Of a stretch of 64,000 bases of DNA, positions 33,727 to 43,652 are shown in pieces. The stretch lies in contig NZ_VFMK01000001.1 of NCBI RefSeq assembly GCF_006715025.1, positions 3,596,001-3,660,000 of the forward strand, in the 5' to 3' direction. A program made the position numbers and the translations under genes. Under the pieces are notes generated by a model. The model was not told the origin of the DNA. It searched no databases and worked only from the letters and a program-made list of their open reading frames with translations. Positions within the stretch are counted from its first letter, which is position 1. Each line of letters starts with the position of its first letter. This stretch comes from Serratia fonticola (GTDB taxonomy: Bacteria; Pseudomonadota; Gammaproteobacteria; Enterobacterales; Enterobacteriaceae).

Positions 33727-36042
33727 TTACGCGCGACGTGCCGCAGCGATCAACGCCTGCCCCAGCGCCAGCCCCCCATCGCCCGCAGGCAAACGCGACG
33801 GCAATAAAACCCGCAGCCCTTGCAGCTGTTGCAACAACAACTGCCGTAATAGCCCGTTATGTAATACACCGCCAGACAGTGCGACGGTATTGATGCCATA
33901 TTGCTGCGTGGCACGACGCGCCAACGCCGCAAACCCCTGCGCCAATGCATAGTGGAAAGCATAAGCTCGCTGTGCTGGAGAAGCCTGATAGCCAAGCCAT
34001 TGGCGCCAGAACGTCGCCAAATCCAGTTCGTTACCCAGCAGGGGCAAAGAAACCGGCGGGAGATCTCTTGGGCTCTGTTGTGCTAACGCCTCCAGCCGAC
34101 AGGCGGCTTCCCCTTCCCAGGAGATTTGCTGTGGCACCAGGTGCAACGCAGCGGCGACCGCATCAAATAAGCGCCCGGTAGAGGAGGCTAATGGGGCATT
34201 AATTTGCCGTTCGATCGCCCGCGCCAGGATAGCCGCTTGCGGCTGCGCAATAGCGGCCGCCTCCGGCAACGCTTGCCAATCGGGAACAAAACGTAAAAGC
34301 TGGGCCAACAGATTGCGCCAGGGCTGGCGAGCAGCAAGATCGCCCCCCGGCAGCGCCACCGCTGGCAGCCCTCCCAGGTGCTCACAATGCTGATAATCCA
34401 CCAGCAGACATTCTCCGCCCCACAGTTGCCCATCAATGCCATAACCCAAACCATCCAGTGCCAGGCCGACCAGCTTACCGGCCTCACGCGGCCAGGCATG
34501 TTCCGCCATGCAGGAAACCACGTGGGCGTGATGATGCAGGGTTTCGACACAAGGAATGGCCTGCGTTTTCGCTAAGGCTTTACCCTGTTGATGGCTGAGA
34601 TAACCGGGGTGAGCATCGATAGCAATCGTCTGAGGGGTAACCCCATAAATTTCACCGAACAGCGCGATCAGTTGCTGCTGCTGTTGCCGGGTCGCTTCAT
34701 CGCCCAGCGATCCCAAATGCTGGCCGATCACCGCCTGGTCATTCCACAGCAGGCAAAAGGTATTCTTGGTGTCGGCACCCAACGCCAGGATGGCCGGTTG
34801 CGTCGTGAATCCGGGAGGTAACGCCATCGCGTCAGGCACAAAGCCACGCGCCCGACGCAGCATCTCCGTCCCCTGTTCATTGAACCGCAGCAACGAGTCA
34901 TCGGCTCGCTGCACTATCTCGCGGTTATGCAGCAGCCAGAGGTCGGCAATACTCGCCAGTTCCGCCAATGCCTGTTGATTGGTCAACGCCGGTGGTTTGC
35001 CAGAGGGGTTACCGGATGTCATCACCAACGGGCGTGCAACCTGTTGCAACAGCAGGTGTTGTAATGGGTTTGCCGGTAACATCACCCCGACTTCGCCAAG
35101 CCCCGGCGCTATTTGCTCACACAAAGGGCTTTGCGGATGAGCCGCCACCAGCACTATCGGTGCGGCGGGGCTTCGCAACAGCTCAAGCAACGCGGCCGGT
35201 TGCGCAACCTGAACGCAGGCTTTCAGCCAATCGGCATCCGGCATCATCACCGCCAGGGGCTTGGCGGGCCGATGTTTACGCTGACGCAGGCGCTGCACCG
35301 CCTGTGGATTGGTGGCATCGCAGGCCAAATGGAAACCGCCAATCCCTTTTATCGCGACGATTTTCCCGGCAATCAGGGCTTGAGCGGCAAGTTGCAACGC
35401 CTGGTCAGCCGTGGCCGTCGCATGCCCCGTGGCATCACTCAACCAAAGCTGTGGGCCACAAACCGGGCAGGCATTGGGCTGCGCATGAAAACGGCGATCT
35501 GCTGGATCCTGGTATTCGCCCTGACAGTGCGAGCAGAGCGGGAAAGAGTGCATTGACGTATTTGGACGATCGTAAGGCATGCGCCGGATAATGGTAAACC
35601 GGGGACCGCAATGGGTGCAGTTGATAAACGGATAATGATAACGACGGTTATCGGGTGAGTTCATCTCTTGCAGGCAGGCGTCACAGGTGGCCGCATCCGC
35701 CACAATATGGGTATCCAATTGCCCCGCGCCGCTGCTGGCAATGCTGAAACTCACCGGTTCTTGCGACCAATTAAAAGGCTGGCTGGTGACGCTGTCGATC
35801 CGCGCCAGCGGAGGGCATTCCAGCGGCAGTACCTGCAGAAACTCCGTGATTTTGGGGGATTGCCACAGCGTAATGATGACACCGGCACCGTCATTGCTGA
35901 CCTCTCCACGCAGGCCAAAGCGTTTGGCCAACAGCCAGATATAAGGACGAAAACCCACCCCTTGTACCTTGCCTTTGACACGCAGGCTTAAGCCATTGCT
36001 GTTGGCCGTTGTCTCCGGTTCATCCGGGTCAAAATCTGCCAT
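33727..36042 (-). CDS. hypF: Carbamoyltransferase HypF
   Basis: HypF starts synthesis of the cyanide ligand of [NiFe] hydrogenases from carbamoyl phosphate. From the ATG at 36042 (AGGAGA upstream) it is 771 residues; a longer frame to 36117 runs back towards hypE. Domains in order: acylphosphatase (LRVKGKVQGVGFRPY), two zinc fingers (CDACLQEM with CTHCGP, and CSHCQGEY with CPVCGP), YrdC-like (AIKGIGGFHLACDA) and a Kae1-like domain with HHHAHVVSCM and SGGVLHNG. It ends the hyb/hyp run. Confidence 0.94.
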   Translation of the reverse strand: MADFDPDEPETTANSNGLSLRVKGKVQGVGFRPYIWLLAKRFGLRGEVSNDGAGVIITLWQSPKITEFLQVLPLECPPLARIDSVTSQPFNWSQEPVSFSIASSGAGQLDTHIVADAATCDACLQEMNSPDNRRYHYPFINCTHCGPRFTIIRRMPYDRPNTSMHSFPLCSHCQGEYQDPADRRFHAQPNACPVCGPQLWLSDATGHATATADQALQLAAQALIAGKIVAIKGIGGFHLACDATNPQAVQRLRQRKHRPAKPLAVMMPDADWLKACVQVAQPAALLELLRSPAAPIVLVAAHPQSPLCEQIAPGLGEVGVMLPANPLQHLLLQQVARPLVMTSGNPSGKPPALTNQQALAELASIADLWLLHNREIVQRADDSLLRFNEQGTEMLRRARGFVPDAMALPPGFTTQPAILALGADTKNTFCLLWNDQAVIGQHLGSLGDEATRQQQQQLIALFGEIYGVTPQTIAIDAHPGYLSHQQGKALAKTQAIPCVETLHHHAHVVSCMAEHAWPREAGKLVGLALDGLGYGIDGQLWGGECLLVDYQHCEHLGGLPAVALPGGDLAARQPWRNLLAQLLRFVPDWQALPEAAAIAQPQAAILARAIERQINAPLASSTGRLFDAVAAALHLVPQQISWEGEAACRLEALAQQSPRDLPPVSLPLLGNELDLATFWRQWLGYQASPAQRAYAFHYALAQGFAALARRATQQYGINTVALSGGVLHNGLLRQLLLQQLQGLRVLLPSRLPAGDGGLALGQALIAAARRA

Positions 36043-36091
36043 CGGGTATTCATCTCCTATGGACCGGGCGCTTCTTTGTCTTCCTCTCCCG

Positions 36092-37120
36092 CTAACAGAT
36101 ACGCGGTAAAGGCTCATCCAGTGGCAAATCCAGGTGACGAGAAACCCCGAACAGCCCGGTGAGGCTCACCTGTTGCCGTTCCGTGGTATGGCCGATCACC
36201 GCGGCATCCCGGCCCAATGGATGTTGCTGCAGTGCGGCCAAAACGTCGGCCTGCGCTTCAGGCGCGACGATCAGCACCAGCTTGCCTTCATTGGCAAAAT
36301 TGAGCGCATCCAACCCGAGCAATTCACAAATGCCCCTCACCGCAGGCTTCAACGGTAAGGCTGCCTCCGAAATGGCCATGCCACAACCGCTCGCAGCAGC
36401 AAATTCATGCAGTACCGCCGTCACCCCGCCACGGGTCGCATCGCGCAATGCCCGCACCCCGGCAATCGATAACAGTGGTTCAATCAGCGGGGCCAGCAGT
36501 GCGCAATCGCTGCTCAGCTCGCTTTCCAAACCCAGACCTTCGCGCAGGTTCAGGATGGTCGCCCCATGATCGCCAAGCGTCCCGCTGACGATAATGCTGT
36601 CCCCCTGGCGGATATTGTCTGTTCCCCAGTGAACCCCTGACGGGATCACCCCAAAACCGGTGGTATTGATGAAGATTTTATCGGCCGCGCCACGCGGAAC
36701 CACTTTGGTGTCACCGGTGACGATTTGGATACCGGCCTGTTGCGCCGTACGGGCCATCGACTGCACGATACGTTCCAGCGTAGCATAGGGCAGCCCTTCC
36801 TCCAGGATCATACCGCAACTCAGGTAGCGCGGTTGCGCGCCACTGACCGCCACGTCATTAGCGGTGCCACACACCGCCAGCTTACCGATATCCCCTCCGG
36901 GAAAGAAAATCGGATCGATAACGTAACTGTCTGTTGATACCGCCAACCGATCGCCTGCGCTGGCGAGCTCACTTAAGGCGATACGCGCCTGATCTTCTCG
37001 CGCATTTAACGCCGGGTTGGCAAAAGCCTGTAGAAACAGTTCTTCAATCAGGGACTGCATGGCGCGCCCGCCGCTACCATGGGCCAGCGTGATTTCTCGT
37101 TCTGGATTGTTATCACGCAT
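36092..37120 (-). CDS. hypE: Hydrogenase maturation protein HypE
   Basis: HypE accepts the carbamoyl group from HypF on its C-terminal Cys and dehydrates it to a thiocyanate. The ATG at 37120 gives 342 residues starting MRDNNPEREITLAHGSGGRA, as in the family; an upstream extension is a shadow of hypD. The PurM-like ATP-binding fold is evident, and the protein ends PRIC with the required terminal Cys. Its start overlaps the hypD stop (TAATG). Confidence 0.95.
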   Translation of the reverse strand: MRDNNPEREITLAHGSGGRAMQSLIEELFLQAFANPALNAREDQARIALSELASAGDRLAVSTDSYVIDPIFFPGGDIGKLAVCGTANDVAVSGAQPRYLSCGMILEEGLPYATLERIVQSMARTAQQAGIQIVTGDTKVVPRGAADKIFINTTGFGVIPSGVHWGTDNIRQGDSIIVSGTLGDHGATILNLREGLGLESELSSDCALLAPLIEPLLSIAGVRALRDATRGGVTAVLHEFAAASGCGMAISEAALPLKPAVRGICELLGLDALNFANEGKLVLIVAPEAQADVLAALQQHPLGRDAAVIGHTTERQQVSLTGLFGVSRHLDLPLDEPLPRIC

Positions 37121-38235
37121 TATGCGCTCTCCCTTCGATACTGATAGTAAGCCGAACAAGCCCCTTCCGATGAAACCATCAGGGCACCAAAAGCGTTCTG
37201 CGGTGTACATTGCAGGCCAAACAGCGGACAGGCGTCCGGCTTACAGCGCCCGGTTAACACGTCACCGCAGCGCGAACGAGGATCGTCCGCCACACGCTGT
37301 GCCTGGGGGTTAAAACGTAACTCGGCATCAAACTCGGCATAGTCTGGCCGTAGCCGTACGCCGGAGTGCGCGATCTCCCCAAGCCCACGCCACTCGCTGC
37401 TCTCTTTCAGGCAGAACACCTCTTCCATTGCCTGCTGAGCCAGACGGTTTCCCTGCTCGGGTACAATACGGCGGTATTGGTTTTCTACCGCACAGCGGCC
37501 TGCGCACAGCTGTTCCAGCAACATCACCAGCCCTTGCAGAATATCCAGCGGCTCAAAGCCCGTCACGACCAGCGGTTTATGGTGTTCCGTGGCGATAAAT
37601 TGATATGGCGCGTTACCGATCACCATGCTGACGTGGCCTGGTGCCAGAAAACCGTCAATGCGTACATCAGGTTGCTGTAACAGGCTACGCAGAGTGGGAA
37701 TGAGGGTAATGTGCTGGCAGAACAGAGTGAAATTAGACAGTTTACGCTGACGGGCCTGCTGCAGCGTTAACGCACTGGCAGGCATGGTGGTTTCAAAACC
37801 CAGCCCAAAGAACACCACTTCACGCTGCGGGTTATCAACGGCCAACTGTAAGGCATCCAGCGGTGAATATACCACCCGGATATCTGCGCCACGGCGTCGG
37901 ACGTCGAGCAAGGAGCCATTGCGCCCCGGTACACGCATCGCATCCCCGTAGGTGCAAAAAATCACCTCAGGATGCGCCGCAATTTCCAGGCAACTATCAA
38001 TACGCCCCATCGGCAATACGCAAACCGGACAGCCAGGCCCGTGAACAAACTCCAGATGATCCGGCAACAGACGATCGAGCCCAAACCTGAAAATCGCATG
38101 GGTATGCCCGCCGCAGACCTCCATCACCTGTAACGGCAAGCGCTGTGAATGCGGTATCCGCAACATCAGCTTTTCAATGCGTTGTAACAACGCGTTACAC
38201 AGCGCCGGGTCGCGAAACTCATCAACGTAGCGCAT
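37120..38235 (-). CDS. hypD: Hydrogenase maturation protein HypD
   Basis: HypD is the [4Fe-4S] scaffold on which the Fe(CN)2CO unit is assembled together with HypC/HybG. The ATG at 38235 (MRYVDEFRDPALCNALLQ) gives 371 residues, the family length. Conserved segments VCGGHTHAIFRFG, HGPGCPVCVLP and the Cys-rich C-terminus (CGDVLTGRCKPDACPLFG) are present. It overlaps the 3' end of hybG by 14 bp. Confidence 0.95.
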   Translation of the reverse strand: MRYVDEFRDPALCNALLQRIEKLMLRIPHSQRLPLQVMEVCGGHTHAIFRFGLDRLLPDHLEFVHGPGCPVCVLPMGRIDSCLEIAAHPEVIFCTYGDAMRVPGRNGSLLDVRRRGADIRVVYSPLDALQLAVDNPQREVVFFGLGFETTMPASALTLQQARQRKLSNFTLFCQHITLIPTLRSLLQQPDVRIDGFLAPGHVSMVIGNAPYQFIATEHHKPLVVTGFEPLDILQGLVMLLEQLCAGRCAVENQYRRIVPEQGNRLAQQAMEEVFCLKESSEWRGLGEIAHSGVRLRPDYAEFDAELRFNPQAQRVADDPRSRCGDVLTGRCKPDACPLFGLQCTPQNAFGALMVSSEGACSAYYQYRRESA

Positions 38236-38497
38236 GGCTATCCTCTTCATCCCGCTCAAGCCCCACGGCACGCATGTGCTCAAGCGCGGCCAATGTTTCC
38301 AGCGCCTCCTGTTCGTCAAGCAGGCTCATGGCGAAGCCAACGTGGACCAACACCCACTGGCCAATAAGCGCCTGTGGCGAGCCTTCACAAACCAGCGCGA
38401 TGTTGACTCTGACCGCCACACCGCACACGTCCGCCCAGGCCAGTTGGTGGATATCCTCCCCCACTGCTGTGATTTTGCCGGGCACGCCAAGGCACAT
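38222..38497 (-). CDS. hybG: HypC-type chaperone, HybG-like
   Basis: This is a small chaperone (91 residues) that carries the iron ligand unit to the large subunit precursor. It starts MCLGVPGKI with the essential Cys2. The segments GEDIHQLAW and GQWVLVHVGFAMS look more like E. coli HybG than HypC, fitting a hydrogenase-2 operon. It overlaps hypB (TAATG) and hypD. Confidence 0.92.
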   Translation of the reverse strand: MCLGVPGKITAVGEDIHQLAWADVCGVAVRVNIALVCEGSPQALIGQWVLVHVGFAMSLLDEQEALETLAALEHMRAVGLERDEEDSHALR

Positions 38498-39450
38498 TAT
38501 TGTTCCTCCAGCCAGTTAAGCCAGAGATCCATGCCTTCGCCACTGACCGCAGAAAGCTGAATTACCTGGATGTTTGGATTAACCTGACGGGCAAAGGCAA
38601 TGCATTTTTCAACGGAGAAATTCACGAAGGGCAGCAGATCGATCTTATTGATGATCATCAGCGTCGCGGCTGCAAACATATGTGGATATTTCAGCGGTTT
38701 GTCCTCTCCTTCCGTCACCGACAGCACCGCAATTTTATACTGCTCACCCAGATCAAAGCTGGCCGGGCAAACCAGATTACCAACATTCTCGATAAACAGC
38801 AGACTGTTGTCCTGCAACGCCAGACGGTGCGCCGCATCGTGCACCATCTGCGCATCGAGATGGCAGCCTTTACCGGTATTCACCTGAATGGCTGGCACGC
38901 CGGTGGCGCGAATACGCTCAGCATCATGGGTGGTTTGCTGATCGCCTTCAATGACCGCACAGGGGATCTTGCCCACCAATCTGTGCAAAGTGTTGGTCAA
39001 CAGCGTGGTTTTGCCGGAGCCGGGGCTGGAGACCAGATTCAGCACCAGGATATTCTGCGCCAGGAAGTGTTCACGATTGTGTGCCGCCAGATGATTATTT
39101 TTGCTCAACACGTCCTGTTCAATCTGCACCAAACGCCGTTGCCCTATGCCTGGCGCATGGCTACCCGCGGCCCCGAGGCCATAGTGCAGATCCTGCGACT
39201 CGGGATGAACGTCAGGCGTAAACGCTGCGGCCTCAGCCACACCGGCATAATGGTGGTGAACATCTCCCTGATGGTAATAATAGTGATGGTGATGGATCAC
39301 CACGGCCGCCGGTGGCTGATGCTCGCCGTGAGAGTGATCATGGTGATGCCCATGATGCGCGTGGTGGTGATGGTGGTGGCCATCATGGTGATGGTGTTCC
39401 TCTCCCTCGATAGTTTTCTCGCCGGAAGCGCAACCGCAAGTCGTACACAT
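38497..39450 (-). CDS. hypB: Nickel-insertion GTPase HypB
   Basis: HypB is the GTPase that delivers nickel to the hydrogenase large subunit. It has 317 residues. The N-terminus has the CTTCGC motif (MCTTCGCASG) that binds metal with high affinity. A very His-rich stretch follows (about residues 20-68, more than 20 His), likely for nickel storage. The GTPase P-loop is SSPGSGKTTLL and the G4-like motif is NKIDLLPF. It sits between hybF and hybG, an insertion relative to the E. coli hyb operon. Confidence 0.95.
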   Translation of the reverse strand: MCTTCGCASGEKTIEGEEHHHHDGHHHHHHAHHGHHHDHSHGEHQPPAAVVIHHHHYYYHQGDVHHHYAGVAEAAAFTPDVHPESQDLHYGLGAAGSHAPGIGQRRLVQIEQDVLSKNNHLAAHNREHFLAQNILVLNLVSSPGSGKTTLLTNTLHRLVGKIPCAVIEGDQQTTHDAERIRATGVPAIQVNTGKGCHLDAQMVHDAAHRLALQDNSLLFIENVGNLVCPASFDLGEQYKIAVLSVTEGEDKPLKYPHMFAAATLMIINKIDLLPFVNFSVEKCIAFARQVNPNIQVIQLSAVSGEGMDLWLNWLEEQ

Positions 39451-39468
39451 AACCCTTTACCCCTTAAA

Positions 39469-39810
39469 TTATTCCACTTCCAGCTGCTTTAGCCGCAAGC
39501 TTTCACCACTCTCGATACGCAATGTGTGGCCACCGCACTGTGGGCAGCCCGTATCATGCCGTTCGATAAAAACGCTGGCGCTGCAATCCCAGCACCAGGC
39601 TCTGGCCGGTTGGACACTCAGCAGCAGTTGACAACCTTCTGCCAGGGTATGGCGGCTGGCACTGGCAAAGCTGAAGCGCAGCGCATGTTCTTCGATGCAG
39701 GAAAGCGCACCAATCTCCAGCCAGACCGCCGTCACACGCTTGGCGCCGTGCTGCCGGGCCTGTTGTTCAATCAACTCCAGCGTGCTCATGCAAAGGCTGA
39801 TTTCATGCAT
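39469..39810 (-). CDS. hybF: Nickel chaperone HybF (HypA family)
   Basis: This is a HypA-family nickel metallochaperone of 113 residues. It begins MHEISLCMSTLELIE with the Ni-binding His2-Glu3. The zinc site is formed by CWDC and CPQC. The segment VTAVWLEIGALSC matches E. coli HybF more closely than HypA. It follows hybE by 4 bp and is followed by hypB, its functional partner. Confidence 0.93.
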   Translation of the reverse strand: MHEISLCMSTLELIEQQARQHGAKRVTAVWLEIGALSCIEEHALRFSFASASRHTLAEGCQLLLSVQPARAWCWDCSASVFIERHDTGCPQCGGHTLRIESGESLRLKQLEVE

Positions 39811-39814
39811 CGGC

Positions 39815-40297
39815 TCAGCTCCTCGGTGACAGACGGAACAACGCCCTGCGCCCCGGATTACTCGGGATCGTGCTATCTACCACCGGCAACGAAAGCGCCA
39901 TGCGGGCCGTATTCTCTGCCAACGTCACCGCCTGTTCCGCACCCAAGTGTTGATCCAACGGAGACATCAATGACGACGCCAGATACTGGCCGCAGCCCTC
40001 AACGTGCCCCACGGTAAAGCACACGTTACCGCAGGGCAGGATCAGCGCCAGTTTTTCCCCTACCGCCCGTTGCTGCCAGACCTGATCGGGCCCAGGCAAC
40101 ACCAGCAGGCTGAGCATCCAGGGGGTAAGCAGGCAGCCAATCCATTGGTGTTCAAACAGCTGGAATCCACAGGCGCGCACAGGGATCTGCGGCTGGAAAA
40201 AGGGCAAATGATGGATATCCCCGGCTGCGATCGCGTTAAATGCCACCTCCAACTGCCTGGCGGGATTCACTTGAAAACCGTTAATCACTGTCTGCAT
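39815..40297 (-). CDS. hybE: Hydrogenase-2 assembly chaperone HybE
   Basis: HybE is the chaperone for the Tat-dependent hydrogenase-2 small subunit HybO. The ATG at 40297 gives 160 residues, close to the E. coli length. Longer frames back into hybD have no family support. The segments ACGFQLFEHQWIGCLLTPW and GNVCFTVGHVEGCGQYLASSL fit the family. It overlaps hybD by 17 bp. Confidence 0.9.
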   Translation of the reverse strand: MQTVINGFQVNPARQLEVAFNAIAAGDIHHLPFFQPQIPVRACGFQLFEHQWIGCLLTPWMLSLLVLPGPDQVWQQRAVGEKLALILPCGNVCFTVGHVEGCGQYLASSLMSPLDQHLGAEQAVTLAENTARMALSLPVVDSTIPSNPGRRALFRLSPRS

Positions 40298-40781
40298 TCG
40301 CCACCTCTTTGGGCTCCGCCAGCACACCGCTGTGTTGCAACGCCGCCAAAACCTGCGCCAAGGCAGGCTCAATGGCTTGGCCGACCGCCGTCGTCAGGCC
40401 AATGCCTGGCTCCAGCGATTGAGGCACGACCCCAACCAGCGTGAGCCGCTGGGGAAACTCGTCAGTCAGGCGCAGCGCCATCAGTACATCGGAAAGTCCC
40501 AACTGATGAGGGGAAACCTTGCGGGTAAACAGCGCCGGGATCTCCTCATCATGCAGCACCACAACGCTACCCGGCGCACTGCCGGTCAACACCGCATCGG
40601 CCACAATCAGGTGATCGCGGTTTGCCATGACCTCCATCAGTTCCATTCCTGACGTGCCACCGTCCAACACCTCGACATGAGCGGGTAATTGATAACGCTG
40701 CTCCAGCGCTTCGACGATACGCACGCCTACCGCTTCATCCCCTAATAACAGATTACCAATACCTAATACCAAAATTCTCAT
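40281..40781 (-). CDS. hybD: Hydrogenase-2 maturation protease HybD
   Basis: This is a nickel-dependent endopeptidase (166 residues) that trims the C-terminus of the large subunit HybC after nickel insertion. It opens MRILVLGIGNLLLGDEAVGV, with the family's metal-binding Glu/Asp and further ligands in the DAVLTG region. The start overlaps the hybC stop by one base. Confidence 0.94.
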   Translation of the reverse strand: MRILVLGIGNLLLGDEAVGVRIVEALEQRYQLPAHVEVLDGGTSGMELMEVMANRDHLIVADAVLTGSAPGSVVVLHDEEIPALFTRKVSPHQLGLSDVLMALRLTDEFPQRLTLVGVVPQSLEPGIGLTTAVGQAIEPALAQVLAALQHSGVLAEPKEVANADSD

Positions 40782-42475
40782 TACAGCACCTTGACGCTGG
40801 TCACTTCATTGCCCGTTGTATCGACAATATGCACCGCACAGGACATACAAGGGTCAAATGAATGGATCGTCCGCACCACCTCCAGCGGTTTGGCCGGATC
40901 GGCCACCGGCGTCCCCACCAGCGAACGCTCATAAGGGCCAGGCTCATCGTTAAAGTTGCGGGGCCCGGCATTCCAGGTAGACGGCACCACGGCCTGATAG
41001 TTGGCAATCTTGCCATCCTTGATCACCACCCAATGGGACAAGGCACCACGCGGCGCTTCGATAAAGCCCACCCCGCGGATCTCGCCGGTCAACGGAATAT
41101 TCGGTGGGATGAAGGTTTCATGATCGCCGCTGCCGATATTGCTCACCAGCGCCTGCCACTGTTGGCCCAAGGTTTGATGCAGTACGCAGGCATGCACCGT
41201 GCGCCCGATAATCCGCCCGAGGGTGGACGGCAGTTGTTCTGCGCCGATCGGGTGACCGGTCAGGGTTTGGTATGCAGCGTTAACTTTGGCGAAATAGTCT
41301 TGTGTGGGTTGATGCTCAGCGTGCAGGCTGCACATCAGCCAGGCCAAGGGGCCCATCTCTACCGTTTTGCCGTAGAAAGTAGGTGACTTGACCCAGGAGT
41401 ATTTGCCATCTTCCTGCCAGCCCGTGTACTTAGGCCGGGTCAGTCCTTCCCATGGGGCCAAGGGTTCATCGTCCTGATACCAGGCATGCTTACCGCTCTC
41501 CTCAATGCCCTTGACCAGATAGTCATCGCGCTGATTGGCAATCGGGCGGAATTTGCCGTTTTCCAGATAGCCCCCCGGTAACAGGAACTGTTCGCCTTTG
41601 CGGTCGGTGGGCAGTTCCGGCACGCAAAGATAACAATCCGCGCCTTTGCCGATGGACAGCCAGCCAGGATAATGGGCCGCGATCACCGCACTATCCACCA
41701 GGTAAACCTGCTCAATAAAGTCGCCGAGGCGATCGATAAAGGTTTTCAGATACATCAGGCGTTCAAGGTTCAGTACGCTCGGTGCATCCAAATTGATCGG
41801 GTTGGCCACCCCGCCCACGGCCAGGTTCTGGATATGCGGCGTTTTCCCCCCCAGTATCGCCACAACCCGGTTGGCATCGCGCTGGCATTCCAGCGCCTGC
41901 AGGTAGTGGGCAACGGCAATCAGGTTAACCTCTGGCGGCAGTGCCATGGCCGAATGCCCCCAGTAACCGTTGGCAAAGATGCCAAGCTGACCGCTAGCGA
42001 CCAGATCTTTGATCTTCTGCTGTACCCGGCTGAACTCCGCCGCGCTGTTCAGTGGCCAACTGGACAAGCCACTCAGCAAATCTGCCGCTTTTTGCGGATC
42101 GGCCTGTAAGGCGGAGGTCACGTCGACCCAATCCAGTGCCGAGAGCTGATAGAAATGCACAATGTGGTCGTGGATGCTGTGGGCGGCGGCAATGATATTA
42201 CGGATATATTGGGCATTGACCGGCACCTCCATCCCCAGCGCATTCTCCACCGCCCGCACGGAAGCCAGGGCATGAATAGTGGTACATACGCCGCAGATCC
42301 GCTGAACAATCATCCACGCATCGCGCGGGTCATTGCCTTGGACAATTTCCTCCATGCCACGCCACATGGTGCCGGAAGACCAGGCCTTGGTAACCTTGCC
42401 GTCTTCAATTTCGCAGTCAATGCGCAGGTGCCCTTCAATACGGGTAACGGGATCAATGGTGATGCGTTGGCTCAT
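40781..42475 (-). CDS. hybC: [NiFe] hydrogenase-2 large subunit HybC
   Basis: This is the catalytic subunit of membrane-bound uptake hydrogenase 2, 564 residues. The two Cys pairs that bind the NiFe centre are RICGVC (Cys61, Cys64) and DPCMSC (Cys543, Cys546). Cleavage after His549 would remove exactly 15 residues, as for HybD substrates. It lacks its own signal and would be exported with HybO. The start overlaps the hybB end by 23 bp. Confidence 0.97.
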   Translation of the reverse strand: MSQRITIDPVTRIEGHLRIDCEIEDGKVTKAWSSGTMWRGMEEIVQGNDPRDAWMIVQRICGVCTTIHALASVRAVENALGMEVPVNAQYIRNIIAAAHSIHDHIVHFYQLSALDWVDVTSALQADPQKAADLLSGLSSWPLNSAAEFSRVQQKIKDLVASGQLGIFANGYWGHSAMALPPEVNLIAVAHYLQALECQRDANRVVAILGGKTPHIQNLAVGGVANPINLDAPSVLNLERLMYLKTFIDRLGDFIEQVYLVDSAVIAAHYPGWLSIGKGADCYLCVPELPTDRKGEQFLLPGGYLENGKFRPIANQRDDYLVKGIEESGKHAWYQDDEPLAPWEGLTRPKYTGWQEDGKYSWVKSPTFYGKTVEMGPLAWLMCSLHAEHQPTQDYFAKVNAAYQTLTGHPIGAEQLPSTLGRIIGRTVHACVLHQTLGQQWQALVSNIGSGDHETFIPPNIPLTGEIRGVGFIEAPRGALSHWVVIKDGKIANYQAVVPSTWNAGPRNFNDEPGPYERSLVGTPVADPAKPLEVVRTIHSFDPCMSCAVHIVDTTGNEVTSVKVL

Positions 42476-43652
42476 GCTCTACCTCTAACTGGTTGTTTTC
42501 TTGCTTGTGTTGTTGCGCAGGCAGCACCGGTAACAACCGGATCAACAAGATGTACGCACACACTTCAACAGCCACAAAGCCGATGGATATCAGCAGTTCG
42601 CTGGCCGTCGGGAAATAGCCATAACCGTTGCCGGGGTCATAGGCCAGTAATGAGTAATTCAGCCGCCAGAACGAAGCCCCGCAGACCATGCTCAGCGCGC
42701 CGATGAACAGCATGCGTGAATCACGGCGGTTACGCTTCCAACGGAACATCAGCAACGGCAGTAACATCAACAGAATTTCCACCCAGAACGAGATGGCAAA
42801 CCGATCGAAATGCCACAGGTAGGCTGTTTTATCGCGCCAGATCAGTTCCCCGAAGCGCAATACAATAAACAGCAGCAGGAAGATATCTATGATGTAGGTC
42901 AAGCGGGTAAACAACGGTGCCTCACTGGCCCCTCTCCCGCGCAATCCCGCCTGCACCAGCGAACCTTCGAAAATGACAATCGAGAAGCCCAGAATGGCGG
43001 CGGTCAGCAGGGAATACAGCGGTAACATTTCATAACTTTGCCACAGCGGATGTATCTTGATGCCCGCCGCAATCATCAGCGATCCCATCGATGATTGGTG
43101 CATGGAGGGCAACAGGGCACCCAGCGCAATCACCAGAAACATCAGCTTGTTCAAGCGTTTGAGTGGCACTTTCCACCCCAGGCGCTCCAACAGGGCCGGC
43201 GCGAACTCCAGCGCAACGACCGCGATATAGATCGTCATACAGACGGCGGTTTCGAACAGCACCGACGAGGTATTGAAATGGCCCGGAAGATAGAAATAAG
43301 GCAGGTTCCAGTAACGGCCTACGTCAATGGTGATCGACAGCCCCCCCAACGAATAGCCGAACAGGCTGGCTAGCAGTGCAGGCCGAACCAGCGGGTGGTA
43401 TTCACCGCGATTAAACACATAAACCGCCCAGGCCAATGCCCAACCACCGCAGGCCAGGCCGGTCCCCACCAGCAGATCGAAAGCAATCCAGATGCCCCAG
43501 GGATAGCCGCCGTTCAGATCGGTAACCGCACCAAGCCCAAACACCAGACGTTTCAGGATAAACAGCAGGCACAGCACCGCGAAGGGTGCCAGCAACATCA
43601 CCGGCCAACTGACTAAACGCCCGCCAAGTGGGCGAGTATCATGCGTCGTCAT
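42453..43652 (-). CDS. hybB: Hydrogenase-2 membrane subunit HybB
   Basis: This is a NrfD/HybB-type integral membrane protein that links the hydrogenase to the quinone pool. I chose the ATG at 43652 (MTTHDTRPLGG), 7 nt behind GGGAGA; an ATG two codons earlier is possible. About 399 residues carry nine to ten hydrophobic helices. Long stretches such as GGWALAWAVYVFNRGEYHP and GLSITIDVGRYWNLPYF are nearly those of E. coli HybB. It overlaps hybA by 14 bp. Confidence 0.94.
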   Translation of the reverse strand: MTTHDTRPLGGRLVSWPVMLLAPFAVLCLLFILKRLVFGLGAVTDLNGGYPWGIWIAFDLLVGTGLACGGWALAWAVYVFNRGEYHPLVRPALLASLFGYSLGGLSITIDVGRYWNLPYFYLPGHFNTSSVLFETAVCMTIYIAVVALEFAPALLERLGWKVPLKRLNKLMFLVIALGALLPSMHQSSMGSLMIAAGIKIHPLWQSYEMLPLYSLLTAAILGFSIVIFEGSLVQAGLRGRGASEAPLFTRLTYIIDIFLLLFIVLRFGELIWRDKTAYLWHFDRFAISFWVEILLMLLPLLMFRWKRNRRDSRMLFIGALSMVCGASFWRLNYSLLAYDPGNGYGYFPTASELLISIGFVAVEVCAYILLIRLLPVLPAQQHKQENNQLEVEHEPTHHH